The notes under the pieces: model-generated
What the model saw: only the letters and a program-made list of their open reading frames with translations
Database searches by the model: none
Told to the model about the DNA's origin: nothing
Assembly: GCF_900142535.1 (NCBI RefSeq)
Contig: NZ_FRBE01000002.1
Span: forward strand, 1-64,000
DNA from: Fibrobacter sp. UWEL
Lineage (GTDB): Bacteria > Fibrobacterota > Fibrobacteria > Fibrobacterales > Fibrobacteraceae
Length of the DNA: 64,000 nt
Reading direction: 5' to 3'
Shown here: one piece after another, positions 14,324 through 20,887 of the stretch
How the letters are laid out: every line of letters begins with the position of its first letter
Position numbering within the stretch: position 1 is the stretch's first letter
Made by a program: the position numbers and the translations under genes

Positions 14324-15375
14324 GCGAGAGCGTAATCCTCTCTTACATCTTCAATGTTGATGCGCAACAGATTTGCCGCCTTGGAAATAGTAATCAATTC
14401 GCTATAGAGCGCCTTATAGACCAGGCTGGTAAAGCGGTTTGATTCTTCCTTGCGACAAATGGACTGTTCTACAAAACGTTTGTAGCTTGGGTCCTGGCTT
14501 TTGTGGATATTGTACCACTTATAGCATTGAGACGTAATCACACCACATTCACAGGCTTTGTACATCAGGGCATCATAGGAAATTCCGAAACGGGTTTGCA
14601 ACGGAGCCACTTCCTTATAGGAAATGCTCTTTCGCGCAACACCGAGAAAGCGCTTCATTTCGGATTCCGGAATCAGCATTTCGTTTGCAAAAAGATTGCA
14701 AAGAGCTTCTTCTTCCTTCGTTTCGATTCCATCCTTAAAGCGCATGATCAAATGGCCAAGTTCATGCAAGGCGGTAAAACGCTTTCTTTCCGCATTTTCA
14801 GAACGCCTTAGGACAATTACCGGATGCTTAACATCGTCAGCGCTACTCAACCCGTCAAAGATATCTGGAGCATCAACTTCAACGACCTTGTAGCCATGTT
14901 CTTCAAGCAAGTCAATAACATTCGGGATTCCATCGATACCCAGATTCCATTTCCGTCTAAGTTCCTGGGCAGTTTTCTTTACATCATCCTTTGTTTCGAC
15001 CGGATATTTCTTTACTTCCGCAGAAACGGAAACCTCGTTGCAGATTTCCTCGACATTGATGTAACGTTCAACTTTATCAATAATGGTTTCTTCAATGGAC
15101 TTTATTTCTTTCTGAGTTACGGAAGCCTTTTTTCTGAACTTGACAGCACCCATTTTGAAGGTGATTGGACGAAAGAAATAATCAATAGGCTGTTCCAGCG
15201 CCTTCGCGATGGAAAGAAGCGTAGTGCTGTTGGGCTGCATAGCGCCACTTTCATACTTAGAGATCGTCATTTTTGACACTTTGGGGGTCATTTTTTCACA
15301 AAGTTCTTCCATAGAATACCCCTTCATAAGTCGGGCACTCTTTAACCTCGTCATAAAAATTTCCATATCAGTCAT
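14320..15375 (-). CDS. XRE-type HTH regulator with ImmA/IrrE peptidase domain
   Basis: This 351-residue protein has an N-terminal XRE HTH (residues about 8-68, with KMTISKYESGAMQPNSTTL as recognition helix region) and a C-terminal COG2856/ImmA metallopeptidase domain with HELGHLIMRF near residue 204. Family members either degrade phage repressors or act as the antitoxin part of a pair. The ATGA overlap with the PIN gene supports the second role. An upstream GGAG seven bases from ATG 15375 fits this start. The 223-bp AT-rich upstream region probably holds its autoregulated promoter. Confidence 0.85.
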   Translation of the reverse strand: MTDMEIFMTRLKSARLMKGYSMEELCEKMTPKVSKMTISKYESGAMQPNSTTLLSIAKALEQPIDYFFRPITFKMGAVKFRKKASVTQKEIKSIEETIIDKVERYINVEEICNEVSVSAEVKKYPVETKDDVKKTAQELRRKWNLGIDGIPNVIDLLEEHGYKVVEVDAPDIFDGLSSADDVKHPVIVLRRSENAERKRFTALHELGHLIMRFKDGIETKEEEALCNLFANEMLIPESEMKRFLGVARKSISYKEVAPLQTRFGISYDALMYKACECGVITSQCYKWYNIHKSQDPSYKRFVEQSICRKEESNRFTSLVYKALYSELITISKAANLLRINIEDVREDYALA

Positions 15376-15598
15376 AATGTGTCTCCGTTTTCTATTTTAC
15401 AAATCTAATAAATTTTTATTCAAATGTAAACACCAAAAATAAACATTTTCCATCAATACAACCAGAAAACGACCAAATTCGTAAATATATTTAGTCTTTT
15501 TTGCAAAAAAAAACGTTCTTTTCATTCTTATTTACGGAATAACATCCAAAAACGTAGGCTTTAGTTTCAAAGACACCATCAAGGGAATAATCGAAAAA
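15376..15598. other. AT-rich regulatory gap upstream of XRE-ImmA
   Basis: No gene is seen here. The stretch is strongly AT-rich and contains TTCGTAAATATATTTAGTC (15477-15495) and ATTTACGGAAT (15530-15540). These share the TTTACG/CGTAAA half-site in opposite orientation and could be operators for the XRE protein. It may carry the promoter of the gene at 15375; that assignment is inference. Confidence 0.3.
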
Positions 15599-15931
15599 TC
15601 ACCCACGAACATTCTTATCCACAGTTTCCTTGCACTGTTTCAGCATTGCTTCCGCAGCCTTGTGGGCATCACCATGTATCTTTTCCAGGAAGGCTTTAGT
15701 CTTACTACGAAAGTTATCATTGAACTCACCCTGCAAGACATTAGGCCATTTCCCAATTTTCAAATCTTTGACAAAGGTGTTTGCCAAAACACGAATTTCA
15801 CTTTTTCCAGGATATTTCTTTTCCCGGTAATAGTCGCGCGTCAAGTTCGAAAGGCGCGCCATCGCTGTTTCCAAATCAATGTCGGCGCCCGTTTTGACAA
15901 AGATTTTTAGGGAATTTTCAAGGCATTGCAT
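15599..15931 (-). CDS. Hypothetical phage protein (110 aa)
   Basis: A basic helical protein of 110 residues with no recognised family. A repeat of Lys, Arg, Asn and Ala and the predicted helices TAMARLSNLTRDYYREKKY and HKAAEAMLKQCKETV suggest a small all-alpha cytoplasmic protein. It lies at the distal end of the minus-strand early gene run, after the terminator at 16243-16275. Its own gene is AT-rich like its neighbours. Coding status rests on the open frame and on its gene-like spacing to the next gene (17 bases). Confidence 0.5.
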   Translation of the reverse strand: MQCLENSLKIFVKTGADIDLETAMARLSNLTRDYYREKKYPGKSEIRVLANTFVKDLKIGKWPNVLQGEFNDNFRSKTKAFLEKIHGDAHKAAEAMLKQCKETVDKNVRG

Positions 15932-15948
15932 AAAAAGTCCAACAGCTT

Positions 15949-16209
15949 CTAAAGAATAATATCCAGCGAAGCGGGTTTCACTGGTTCCAGGAAGCCAATC
16001 AAAGGATCGAGAGAACTGTTTCCCCTAGCTTCCTGAATAACCTTGAAAATCTTTGCTGCGGTGGCGCCTGCCTTGGGCGTAAACTCCGATCCATCGGAAT
16101 ACCTGGTAAAGATGATGTTATCCAACCAGCGACACCATGTAATCGAATAATCATGGATCATGCAGTATTCCGTCAATTCAACAGATGCAGCAAGGTCTTT
16201 GTAATTCAT
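15949..16209 (-). CDS. Hypothetical phage protein (86 aa)
   Basis: The ATG at 16209 is preceded by AAAGGGAAG, a good ribosome binding site; an upstream in-frame ATG at 16239 overlaps the terminator side and is less likely. The 86 residues (MNYKDLAASVELTEYC...) show no known domain. Trp and Cys near residues 25-28 and an Ala-rich helix KAGATAAKIFKVIQEA are the main visible features. No signal peptide is present. The function is unknown; it lies just after a minus-strand terminator, so it probably has its own promoter. Confidence 0.5.
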   Translation of the reverse strand: MNYKDLAASVELTEYCMIHDYSITWCRWLDNIIFTRYSDGSEFTPKAGATAAKIFKVIQEARGNSSLDPLIGFLEPVKPASLDIIL

Positions 16210-16242
16210 GGTCAGCTTCCCTTTAGGATTCAATTTCAAGAT

Positions 16243-16275
16243 AACAAAAACTCCAAGATTTGTGCAATCTTGGAG
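16243..16275 (-). terminator. Intrinsic terminator of the early small-gene operon
   Basis: The arms CTCCAAGATT (16251-16260) and AATCTTGGAG (16266-16275) are perfect inverse complements around a five-base loop. On the minus strand the stem is followed by TTTTTG. It closes the operon that runs from about 18866 down to the 51-residue gene at 16306. Confidence 0.75.
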
Positions 16276-16305
16276 CCTTGATGAACAGTTTATGGATTTA
16301 AATCT

Positions 16306-16461
16306 CTATTCCCTGTCGCCAGCGACAATCAGCAGATCGTCATAATTGTCGTCCTTTTCCAGTTTTTCGACCTGGCGATAATCGCCATTTCCATTCTGAG
16401 AAAGAACAACCCAGTCCGAGGGGAACTTCTGCAGTTCCTTGATAAGTTCTCCAGCTGTCAT
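16306..16461 (-). CDS. Small phage protein (51 aa)
   Basis: A 51-codon gene from ATG 16461 to TAG 16306. The protein starts MTAGELIKELQKFPSDWVVL, a pattern common in small phage and plasmid proteins where a GELI-helix is followed by an LPxDxxV strand; the function of such proteins is unknown. It ends just before the terminator at 16275 and follows the gene at 16475 by 13 bases, so it is the last gene of the operon. Confidence 0.6.
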   Translation of the reverse strand: MTAGELIKELQKFPSDWVVLSQNGNGDYRQVEKLEKDDNYDDLLIVAGDRE

Positions 16462-16474
16462 TTAGGCCTCACCG

Positions 16475-16753
16475 TTAGAAATAGAGCTTGCTGACGTTCA
16501 TGCGAATTTCTTCGCTTGCCTTGGAGTTCTTGAGGTACTCCCGAATCAGTTCTACAAACTGATAGGGCGCCCACTTTGCGATATAGGCGCAGACCATCCT
16601 AAAGAAGTCCAGCTCAGTCTGTTTTTCAACAGTCCGCGCATACTCCTTGCAGACGAAATTTTCAGCCACCCAGAACTTGCCTGCATGACCCTTCCCCGCC
16701 TCGAAAGGACAGTTTTCCTCGCCCTTGTAATAGGTACAGAAATCTTCAAACAT
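16475..16753 (-). CDS. Hypothetical phage protein (92 aa)
   Basis: Ninety-two residues beginning MFEDFCTYYKGEENCPFE. Several Cys residues and a Trp-rich helix (VCAYIAKWAPYQFVELIREYL) are visible. The CxxYYxGExxCPF arrangement recalls small Cys-containing phage proteins, but I cannot name a family. It sits in a chain of minus-strand early genes with short gaps and is likely co-transcribed with them. Confidence 0.5.
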   Translation of the reverse strand: MFEDFCTYYKGEENCPFEAGKGHAGKFWVAENFVCKEYARTVEKQTELDFFRMVCAYIAKWAPYQFVELIREYLKNSKASEEIRMNVSKLYF

Positions 16754-16783
16754 TGATTTTTCCTCTTGTGATAAGATAGCATT

Positions 16784-17197
16784 TTAAGACTGTTGCTGAA
16801 TGTCCTTCAACATATCGGCAACCACAGACTTTATCCAGCCAGGTTTCAGCTCATACCCGGAGGAACATTTCTCCAGATAGTCCGTCACCTTGGCCTCAAT
16901 CTGATCCAGATTGTCGAATACTGTAAAGCAGCATTCCGGGTCCTGGGTCAATGGCGAGCCACGCCCAGCCATGCGGTTCTGCAAGCTGCAGGCGTAATAG
17001 ACATAAGGATAGAGAAGCGCGCATTTAAGCTCCAAATAGGCCATGTAGCCCTCGCCCTTCGTATAGGTGTGAACATTCGTCACATAGACGCCCACATCGT
17101 TCGTAAGGGCGCAAAGCCACGATTTACACCATGGCTTTGCACTGTTGGGGATTTCTACGCGGTCAAGTATCGAAAAGAAATCCAGCTGGTCTGTCAT
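16784..17197 (-). CDS. Hypothetical phage protein (137 aa)
   Basis: A 137-residue protein with no assigned family. It has several Cys and aromatic residues (KPWCKSWLCALTNDVG, then YVYYACSLQNRMAGRGSP). The start ATG 17197 overlaps the stop of the DUF4314-like gene by an ATGA, which is strong evidence that the frame is real and translationally coupled. No signal peptide or membrane segment is seen. It is part of the early gene chain, where small replication, takeover or anti-defence proteins usually reside. Confidence 0.6.
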   Translation of the reverse strand: MTDQLDFFSILDRVEIPNSAKPWCKSWLCALTNDVGVYVTNVHTYTKGEGYMAYLELKCALLYPYVYYACSLQNRMAGRGSPLTQDPECCFTVFDNLDQIEAKVTDYLEKCSSGYELKPGWIKSVVADMLKDIQQQS

Positions 17198-17367
17198 TTG
17201 TGGCCTATAACCTCGAAGCGATCGTTCTCGGGCTGAACAGCCAGCCCACCCCAGCTTCCATGCAACTGGCCCAGGCTGTCGATGTGTTCCACGACGCCAG
17301 TCTTTCCCGTATAACGCGGTTCACCAAGCATTTCAATAATCTTGATAATGTCTCCAACTTTTACCAT
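17194..17367 (-). CDS. DUF4314-like small protein (57 aa)
   Basis: The 57 residues start MVKVGDIIKIIEMLGEP and continue with TGKTGVVEHIDSLGQLHGSW and a final NDRFEVIG. This order resembles the DUF4314 domain, an SH3-like barrel with G-T-x-G-x-V-x-x-x-D-x-x-G-x-I-H-x-x-W. A perfect AGGAGG sits five bases before ATG 17367. The stop TGA shares the ATGA overlap with the next gene. DUF4314 proteins are common in phages and conjugative elements; their role is unknown. Confidence 0.7.
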   Translation of the reverse strand: MVKVGDIIKIIEMLGEPRYTGKTGVVEHIDSLGQLHGSWGGLAVQPENDRFEVIGHK

Positions 17368-17376
17368 GGTCGCCTC

Positions 17377-17754
17377 CTAGCAGTATTCCACCTGGGTGAG
17401 CATTTCATAGCCTTCCGGAAAGTTACGGGTACAGAGCTTCTGGACTCGCTCGCGAACGTATTCGATTTCATCATCCTCAAGTCCGGTTTCTACGCCATCC
17501 TTGCAGTTCACCACAAGAAGGTTGCCAACAAACATAGGCGCGCCCAGGTTGTCGATGGCGCTGATCTTGTTATCTTCCTTCATCAGCCCCTCATCATCAC
17601 AGATAATGTCGAATACCTTCTTGCCGACCTTGCGCGACTGGATGTCAATCAGTTCACAGTGAAGCTCGCGATAATAGTCCTCCAGCTTGTTTTCGATTTC
17701 AACGACGCGGCTGTTTCCGCCAATCACGTCAATAAGAAATGCCTTGATTTTCAT
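17377..17754 (-). CDS. DUF3846-like protein (125 aa)
   Basis: A 125-residue protein with the DUF3846 pattern: an N-terminal strand MKIKAFLIDV, a helix with VVEIENKLEDYYRELH, then FDIICDDEGLMKEDNKISAID, and a glycine turn NLGAPMFVGNLLVV. DUF3846 proteins are small accessory proteins of phages and integrative elements without known function. The stop codon overlaps the Shine-Dalgarno of the next gene, so the two are closely coupled. Confidence 0.7.
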   Translation of the reverse strand: MKIKAFLIDVIGGNSRVVEIENKLEDYYRELHCELIDIQSRKVGKKVFDIICDDEGLMKEDNKISAIDNLGAPMFVGNLLVVNCKDGVETGLEDDEIEYVRERVQKLCTRNFPEGYEMLTQVEYC

Positions 17755-17784
17755 AATTCGGTGTCCCTTAAATTTTGGTGGTGA

Positions 17785-18018
17785 TTATTTGATGGTCCAG
17801 CAGGATTCTCGCGCCTGCCATTCAGCCTTGAGTCCAAATGCGGCCGCGATCTCGATTACAGTCTGTTTCTGGACCGCTACGGCACTCAAAAGCTCACGCT
17901 GGTACTTGCGATACTCCGCGCTGGAGCTGTTTTCGGCGGTCTTGCGAAGTTCCACCGATTTTTGCTCATAACCCCAGAGCGCCTTGAGCAGCACCTTCTT
18001 GACTTCTTCAATTTCCAT
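17785..18018 (-). CDS. Small helical phage protein (77 aa)
   Basis: From ATG 18018 the 77 residues begin MEIEEVKKVLLKALWGYEQK. The codon at 18018 is favoured because AGGGA lies six bases before it, whereas the ATG at 18024 directly abuts that sequence. An upstream extension in the same frame to 18138 reads through a terminator-like hairpin and is rejected. Helical, charged, no known domain. It ends at 17785, 30 bases before the DUF3846-like gene. Confidence 0.5.
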   Translation of the reverse strand: MEIEEVKKVLLKALWGYEQKSVELRKTAENSSSAEYRKYQRELLSAVAVQKQTVIEIAAAFGLKAEWQARESCWTIK

Positions 18019-18033
18019 TTTCATTCCCTGTTC

Positions 18034-18056
18034 AAAAATACCTAACTTAATTAGGT
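18034..18056 (-). terminator. Weak terminator/attenuator hairpin
   Basis: ACCTAA (18040-18045) and TTAGGT (18051-18056) pair around a five-base loop; TATTTTT follows on the minus strand. Lying between the genes at 18098 and 18018, it may reduce read-through from the SpoVG end of the operon. It shares CCTAAC..TTAGG sequence with the terminator at 360-391. Confidence 0.4.
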
Positions 18057-18097
18057 TTTTCAAGTAATAAAAAAGGAGGAATCTGAACAGCCTTAAA

Positions 18098-18511
18098 CTA
18101 GGCCTCCGATTCCTCCGGTTCTTCTTCGGATTCCTCAATCGCGCTGTCGATCAATTCCTCCAGTTCCTCCATGGCCTTTTCAATTCCCTCGTCCAGCAAA
18201 TAGCAACGGATCGTCACGTCAGCCCATTCGGCGCCCTTCGCGATGGCGTCACACTCGCAACAGAACTCGCTCATGGCTTCGCCAAGCAGGTCCCAGTTAC
18301 CAGCAAGATTCTGTTCCGCTTCATAGGAGGAAAAGGTATAGGAACCGGAAGCATTGCCTGTGACGGAATCGTCAATCCAGAACGCGTCATGGAACTTTTC
18401 AGTCAGCGTTTCCTTCGACATTCCCTTCACTTCATCCTTATGGTAATCCAGATATTCCTTGATGGCGGTTTCACAATCTTCTTTGATGGCGTCGTGGTAA
18501 TTGTAGCTCAT
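18098..18511 (-). CDS. Acidic phage protein of unknown function (137 aa)
   Basis: A 137-residue protein with a very acidic C-terminal tail (ELEELIDSAIEESEEEPEESEA) and two adjacent Cys residues (SEFCCECDAIAKG). Overall strong negative charge is compatible with a DNA-mimic or anti-restriction role, but no specific family is recognised. It lies between spoVG and the small-helical gene in the early region, where phage anti-defence genes tend to cluster. The ATG at 18511 follows the preceding gene by 31 bases. Confidence 0.55.
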   Translation of the reverse strand: MSYNYHDAIKEDCETAIKEYLDYHKDEVKGMSKETLTEKFHDAFWIDDSVTGNASGSYTFSSYEAEQNLAGNWDLLGEAMSEFCCECDAIAKGAEWADVTIRCYLLDEGIEKAMEELEELIDSAIEESEEEPEESEA

Positions 18512-18542
18512 GGTTTGGAATCCTTATTTTCAATGGTGATTT

Positions 18543-18866
18543 TTAAGCGATTGCGGCCTGGTATTTTTCCAGGATGCAATTTTCGATGTGTTCACGAAGC
18601 TGGCGGGTAATGGGCTGGGCGATACAGCGGAAATCCTCGCCCTTGTAGAACGGATCGTTCGGATAGCCAACAAAAAGACCGTTTTCACCGTCCATAATGC
18701 GCAAGCCGCGAAGCATGAGCTGGTCATTGAAAACAACAGTTGCAAGGCCCTTCATGTGGCCCATGCTGGGGCCTTCCTTGAAGGGGAAAACCTGCACGTT
18801 CGTGATTGCCAAACAGTCAAAGACGTTTGCGATCTGGGTTTCGGTGTTTTTGGTTTCGTTATTCAT
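18543..18866 (-). CDS. spoVG: SpoVG family protein
   Basis: The 107-residue protein matches SpoVG: after about 22 variable residues come ITNVQVFPF, a beta-hairpin LATVVFNDQLMLRGLRIMDGENGLFVGYP, and the DFRCIAQPITRQLREHIENCILEKY helix. SpoVG binds nucleic acids and regulates gene expression in Firmicutes and spirochaetes. It is rarely mentioned in Fibrobacterota. In a phage early region it probably acts as a regulator of host or phage transcripts. It heads the minus-strand chain down to 16306. Confidence 0.85.
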   Translation of the reverse strand: MNNETKNTETQIANVFDCLAITNVQVFPFKEGPSMGHMKGLATVVFNDQLMLRGLRIMDGENGLFVGYPNDPFYKGEDFRCIAQPITRQLREHIENCILEKYQAAIA

Positions 18867-18923
18867 GATTTTTTCCTTTTTTAGGGTTTGTGGTTAAAAG
18901 AAAGGCCTGCCGATCAGCAGGTC

Positions 18924-19109
18924 CTAAATGATGTAGGCCGGGTGAGCCTTGTGGTCGGTTCCGCCAAGGTAGCGTTTGACCCATTCAATAGCAGCCTTCT
19001 TGCTGCTGGCTACGTCAACAGTCACGCTCCAGGTTCTGGGTTCCCCGTTAAACTTGTAGGCGACGTTGTAGTACCTAAACTCGCCCTTATTTGTCTTTCT
19101 TGTATTCAT
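18924..19109 (-). CDS. Small hypothetical protein (61 aa)
   Basis: Sixty-one residues, MNTRKTNKGEFRYYNVAYK..., with beta-rich start and a helix SSKKAAIEWVKRYLGG. No family recognised. The basic, compact make-up resembles small DNA- or RNA-binding phage proteins. It is the gene closest to the integrase terminator in the early block and probably has its own AT-rich promoter at 19110-19230. Confidence 0.45.
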   Translation of the reverse strand: MNTRKTNKGEFRYYNVAYKFNGEPRTWSVTVDVASSKKAAIEWVKRYLGGTDHKAHPAYII

Positions 19110-19233
19110 TTGAACCAGCCTTGTTTGCTCATTTGTACACTACAAATCTACATAACCGCACAGCTATGTCAAGACGTAAATCAAGAAAAATTCAAATATT
19201 TTTCATTTTCTTTCAATTTTCATTGTTCAATAG

Positions 19234-19269
19234 ACAAAAAAAGAGCCATAGACGGATAGTCTATAGCCC
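19234..19269 (-). terminator. Intrinsic terminator downstream of the integrase
   Basis: AGCCATAGAC (19244-19253) pairs with GTCTATAGCC (19259-19268). On the minus strand the stem is followed by a run of seven T, so it ends the integrase transcript before the small early genes. Confidence 0.8.
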
Positions 19270-19290
19270 TTTCACGATTTCCGCAAGGTT

Positions 19291-20379
19291 CTAAATCTTG
19301 GGAACCAGTTCGACAGCCTTGCGCTTGCCCTCATCCAGCACCTTTGTGTAGATTTGGGTAGTCTTGACGTTGGTGTGGCCAAGAATCTTGCTAACGGTAT
19401 AAAGGTCCGCCCCATAGGAAAGCATCAATGTTGCACAAGTATGGCGGGAACAGTGAAAGGTAATGTGCTTCTTTATGCCAGACAGTTCAACGAGCTTCGC
19501 CAACTTTTCATCCGCATGGCATGATCTACCAGGAATGGAGTCAAAAATTCGATCTTCGTCTTGAACGTTTTCGTTTCTTTGCGGAATAAATTGCAAAGCG
19601 TTTTGCGAAAGAGGAATACGAACTTCCTCCTTCGTTTTCATCTGTTCCGTAATCAAAATACCGTCTTGAATGTCGCCCCATTTTGCCTTATAAATATCGC
19701 TATAACGAAGTCCCGTAAAACAACCGAAAAGAAAAGCGTCCTTTATCATGAACCAGCGCCTTGCTGCAGAAGCGCCACATTTCTCAACAGGAGGTTCTAC
19801 AGCCATGAATTGCTTTATTTCATCCAGCGTCAAGAAAACCTTATTACCAGGTTTTGGCGATGGAACAACACCAGAAAAATCCGGGAGCTGAGGAATAAGA
19901 CCTTCCTTGAAAGCTTGTCGCATGGCCAACTTAAGAAACGCACCGTTTGAGTTTTGTGCGTTTTGAGAACATTCTCCCCAAGCATCTCGAATGATCTTTG
20001 AAAGGCAGGCCCTATCAACAGAAGCGAGCATTATCTTATTCGGAATACGTTTCGCAGCCGACGTAAAAGATCGAACGGTATTTTTCACTTTATATCGACT
20101 TGCAACTTCCAAAGCATAATCTCTAAATGAGATGCTGGTTGCTTCAAATTTCTTGACAGCGATTCCTGCTTCTATGGCAATCAGCTCTTCCATTTTCTTG
20201 GCCTTGAGTTGTTGGGCCAAACGCATTGTAGTTGCATTTTGAACTTTATCTTTTCCAAGATAGAGTCCTAAAAATTCGCGTTCCCTTTTGCCATGAAAGA
20301 ACCAATCCAGATATAGGGACTGGCCTCCATTTTTCATGGTACGCTTTCTCAAATTGACTGTTTCACGAACCTTACTCAT
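19291..20379 (-). CDS. int: Tyrosine recombinase (integrase)
   Basis: A 362-residue phage-type integrase. A SAM-like N-terminal DNA-binding region (about residues 95-165) precedes the catalytic domain with GCFTGLRYSDI (first Arg), HCSRHTCATLMLSYG (HxxR), LGHTNVKTTQIY (His and catalytic Tyr). The ATG at 20379 is chosen because GGGGAGG stands a few bases before it, whereas the upstream start at 20412 has none. It lies at the right end of the element, next to the host junction, as typical of integrases. It should catalyse integration and, with an excisionase, excision. Confidence 0.95.
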   Translation of the reverse strand: MSKVRETVNLRKRTMKNGGQSLYLDWFFHGKREREFLGLYLGKDKVQNATTMRLAQQLKAKKMEELIAIEAGIAVKKFEATSISFRDYALEVASRYKVKNTVRSFTSAAKRIPNKIMLASVDRACLSKIIRDAWGECSQNAQNSNGAFLKLAMRQAFKEGLIPQLPDFSGVVPSPKPGNKVFLTLDEIKQFMAVEPPVEKCGASAARRWFMIKDAFLFGCFTGLRYSDIYKAKWGDIQDGILITEQMKTKEEVRIPLSQNALQFIPQRNENVQDEDRIFDSIPGRSCHADEKLAKLVELSGIKKHITFHCSRHTCATLMLSYGADLYTVSKILGHTNVKTTQIYTKVLDEGKRKAVELVPKI

Positions 20380-20412
20380 AGACCTCCCCGGCGATCCTCG
20401 GGTGCCAGTCAA

Positions 20413-20537
20413 GTGACGCTCGAGTGACGGTTTCAGTCCAAAAGTAACACTACAAAAGCAAAATTGAAAGAGGTATTTTTACGAAAATTGCCGTTTTTAG
20501 CTCAATTTAGGCGTTTTTGAGTTTATGCAGGTTTCTG
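20413..20537. other. Junction of phage element and host DNA, candidate attachment region
   Basis: The 125 bp between the integrase and the host gene at 20538 should contain the right attachment site. There is no tRNA gene here, and no direct repeat can be paired because the left end is outside the window. A GTGCCAGTCAAGTGACGCTCGAGTGACGG stretch (20400-20428) contains repeated GTGACG, possibly integrase arm-type sites. Confidence 0.3.
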
Positions 20538-20864
20538 TCAGCGCGAAGGGTTATAATTGTTCATGAGCACCATGGCTAGTGCCACACAGAGCATGACGAC
20601 ACTTCCAACTACCACCTGCTGTTTGTGGTTATACTCGCGCTTGATATAGCTGGGATTTTCCTCGTTCAATTCCTGAAGGCTAGGACCTGCGACCAGCTTG
20701 GTGGAATCTACCCCAAGGACCGCCTCGATTTCCTCATCCGTCATATTCAACGTGTTCACATGAGCGGAATCATATCGGTCCAGTTTGTCTGCAGCCGTTG
20801 AAACCGCCGGCGTCAGTGCGACGCAGACGATTGCAAAAGCGAGAATTCCGAGGGCCTTGCGCAA
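20538..20864 (-). CDS. Small secreted/membrane protein downstream of gatB
   Basis: A 108-residue protein with an N-terminal signal peptide (ALGILAFAIVCVALTPAVSTAADKL) and a C-terminal hydrophobic segment VVVGSVVMLCVALAMVLM. The middle is acidic and hydrophilic. It is probably inner-membrane anchored with a periplasmic loop. No family is recognised. It follows gatB by 23 bases, so it shares its transcript. It is the last host gene before the integrated element; whether integration altered its C terminus cannot be told from here. Confidence 0.6.
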   Translation of the reverse strand: MRKALGILAFAIVCVALTPAVSTAADKLDRYDSAHVNTLNMTDEEIEAVLGVDSTKLVAGPSLQELNEENPSYIKREYNHKQQVVVGSVVMLCVALAMVLMNNYNPSR

Positions 20865-20887
20865 CGTTCTTCTTCGGAGAAAAACGA

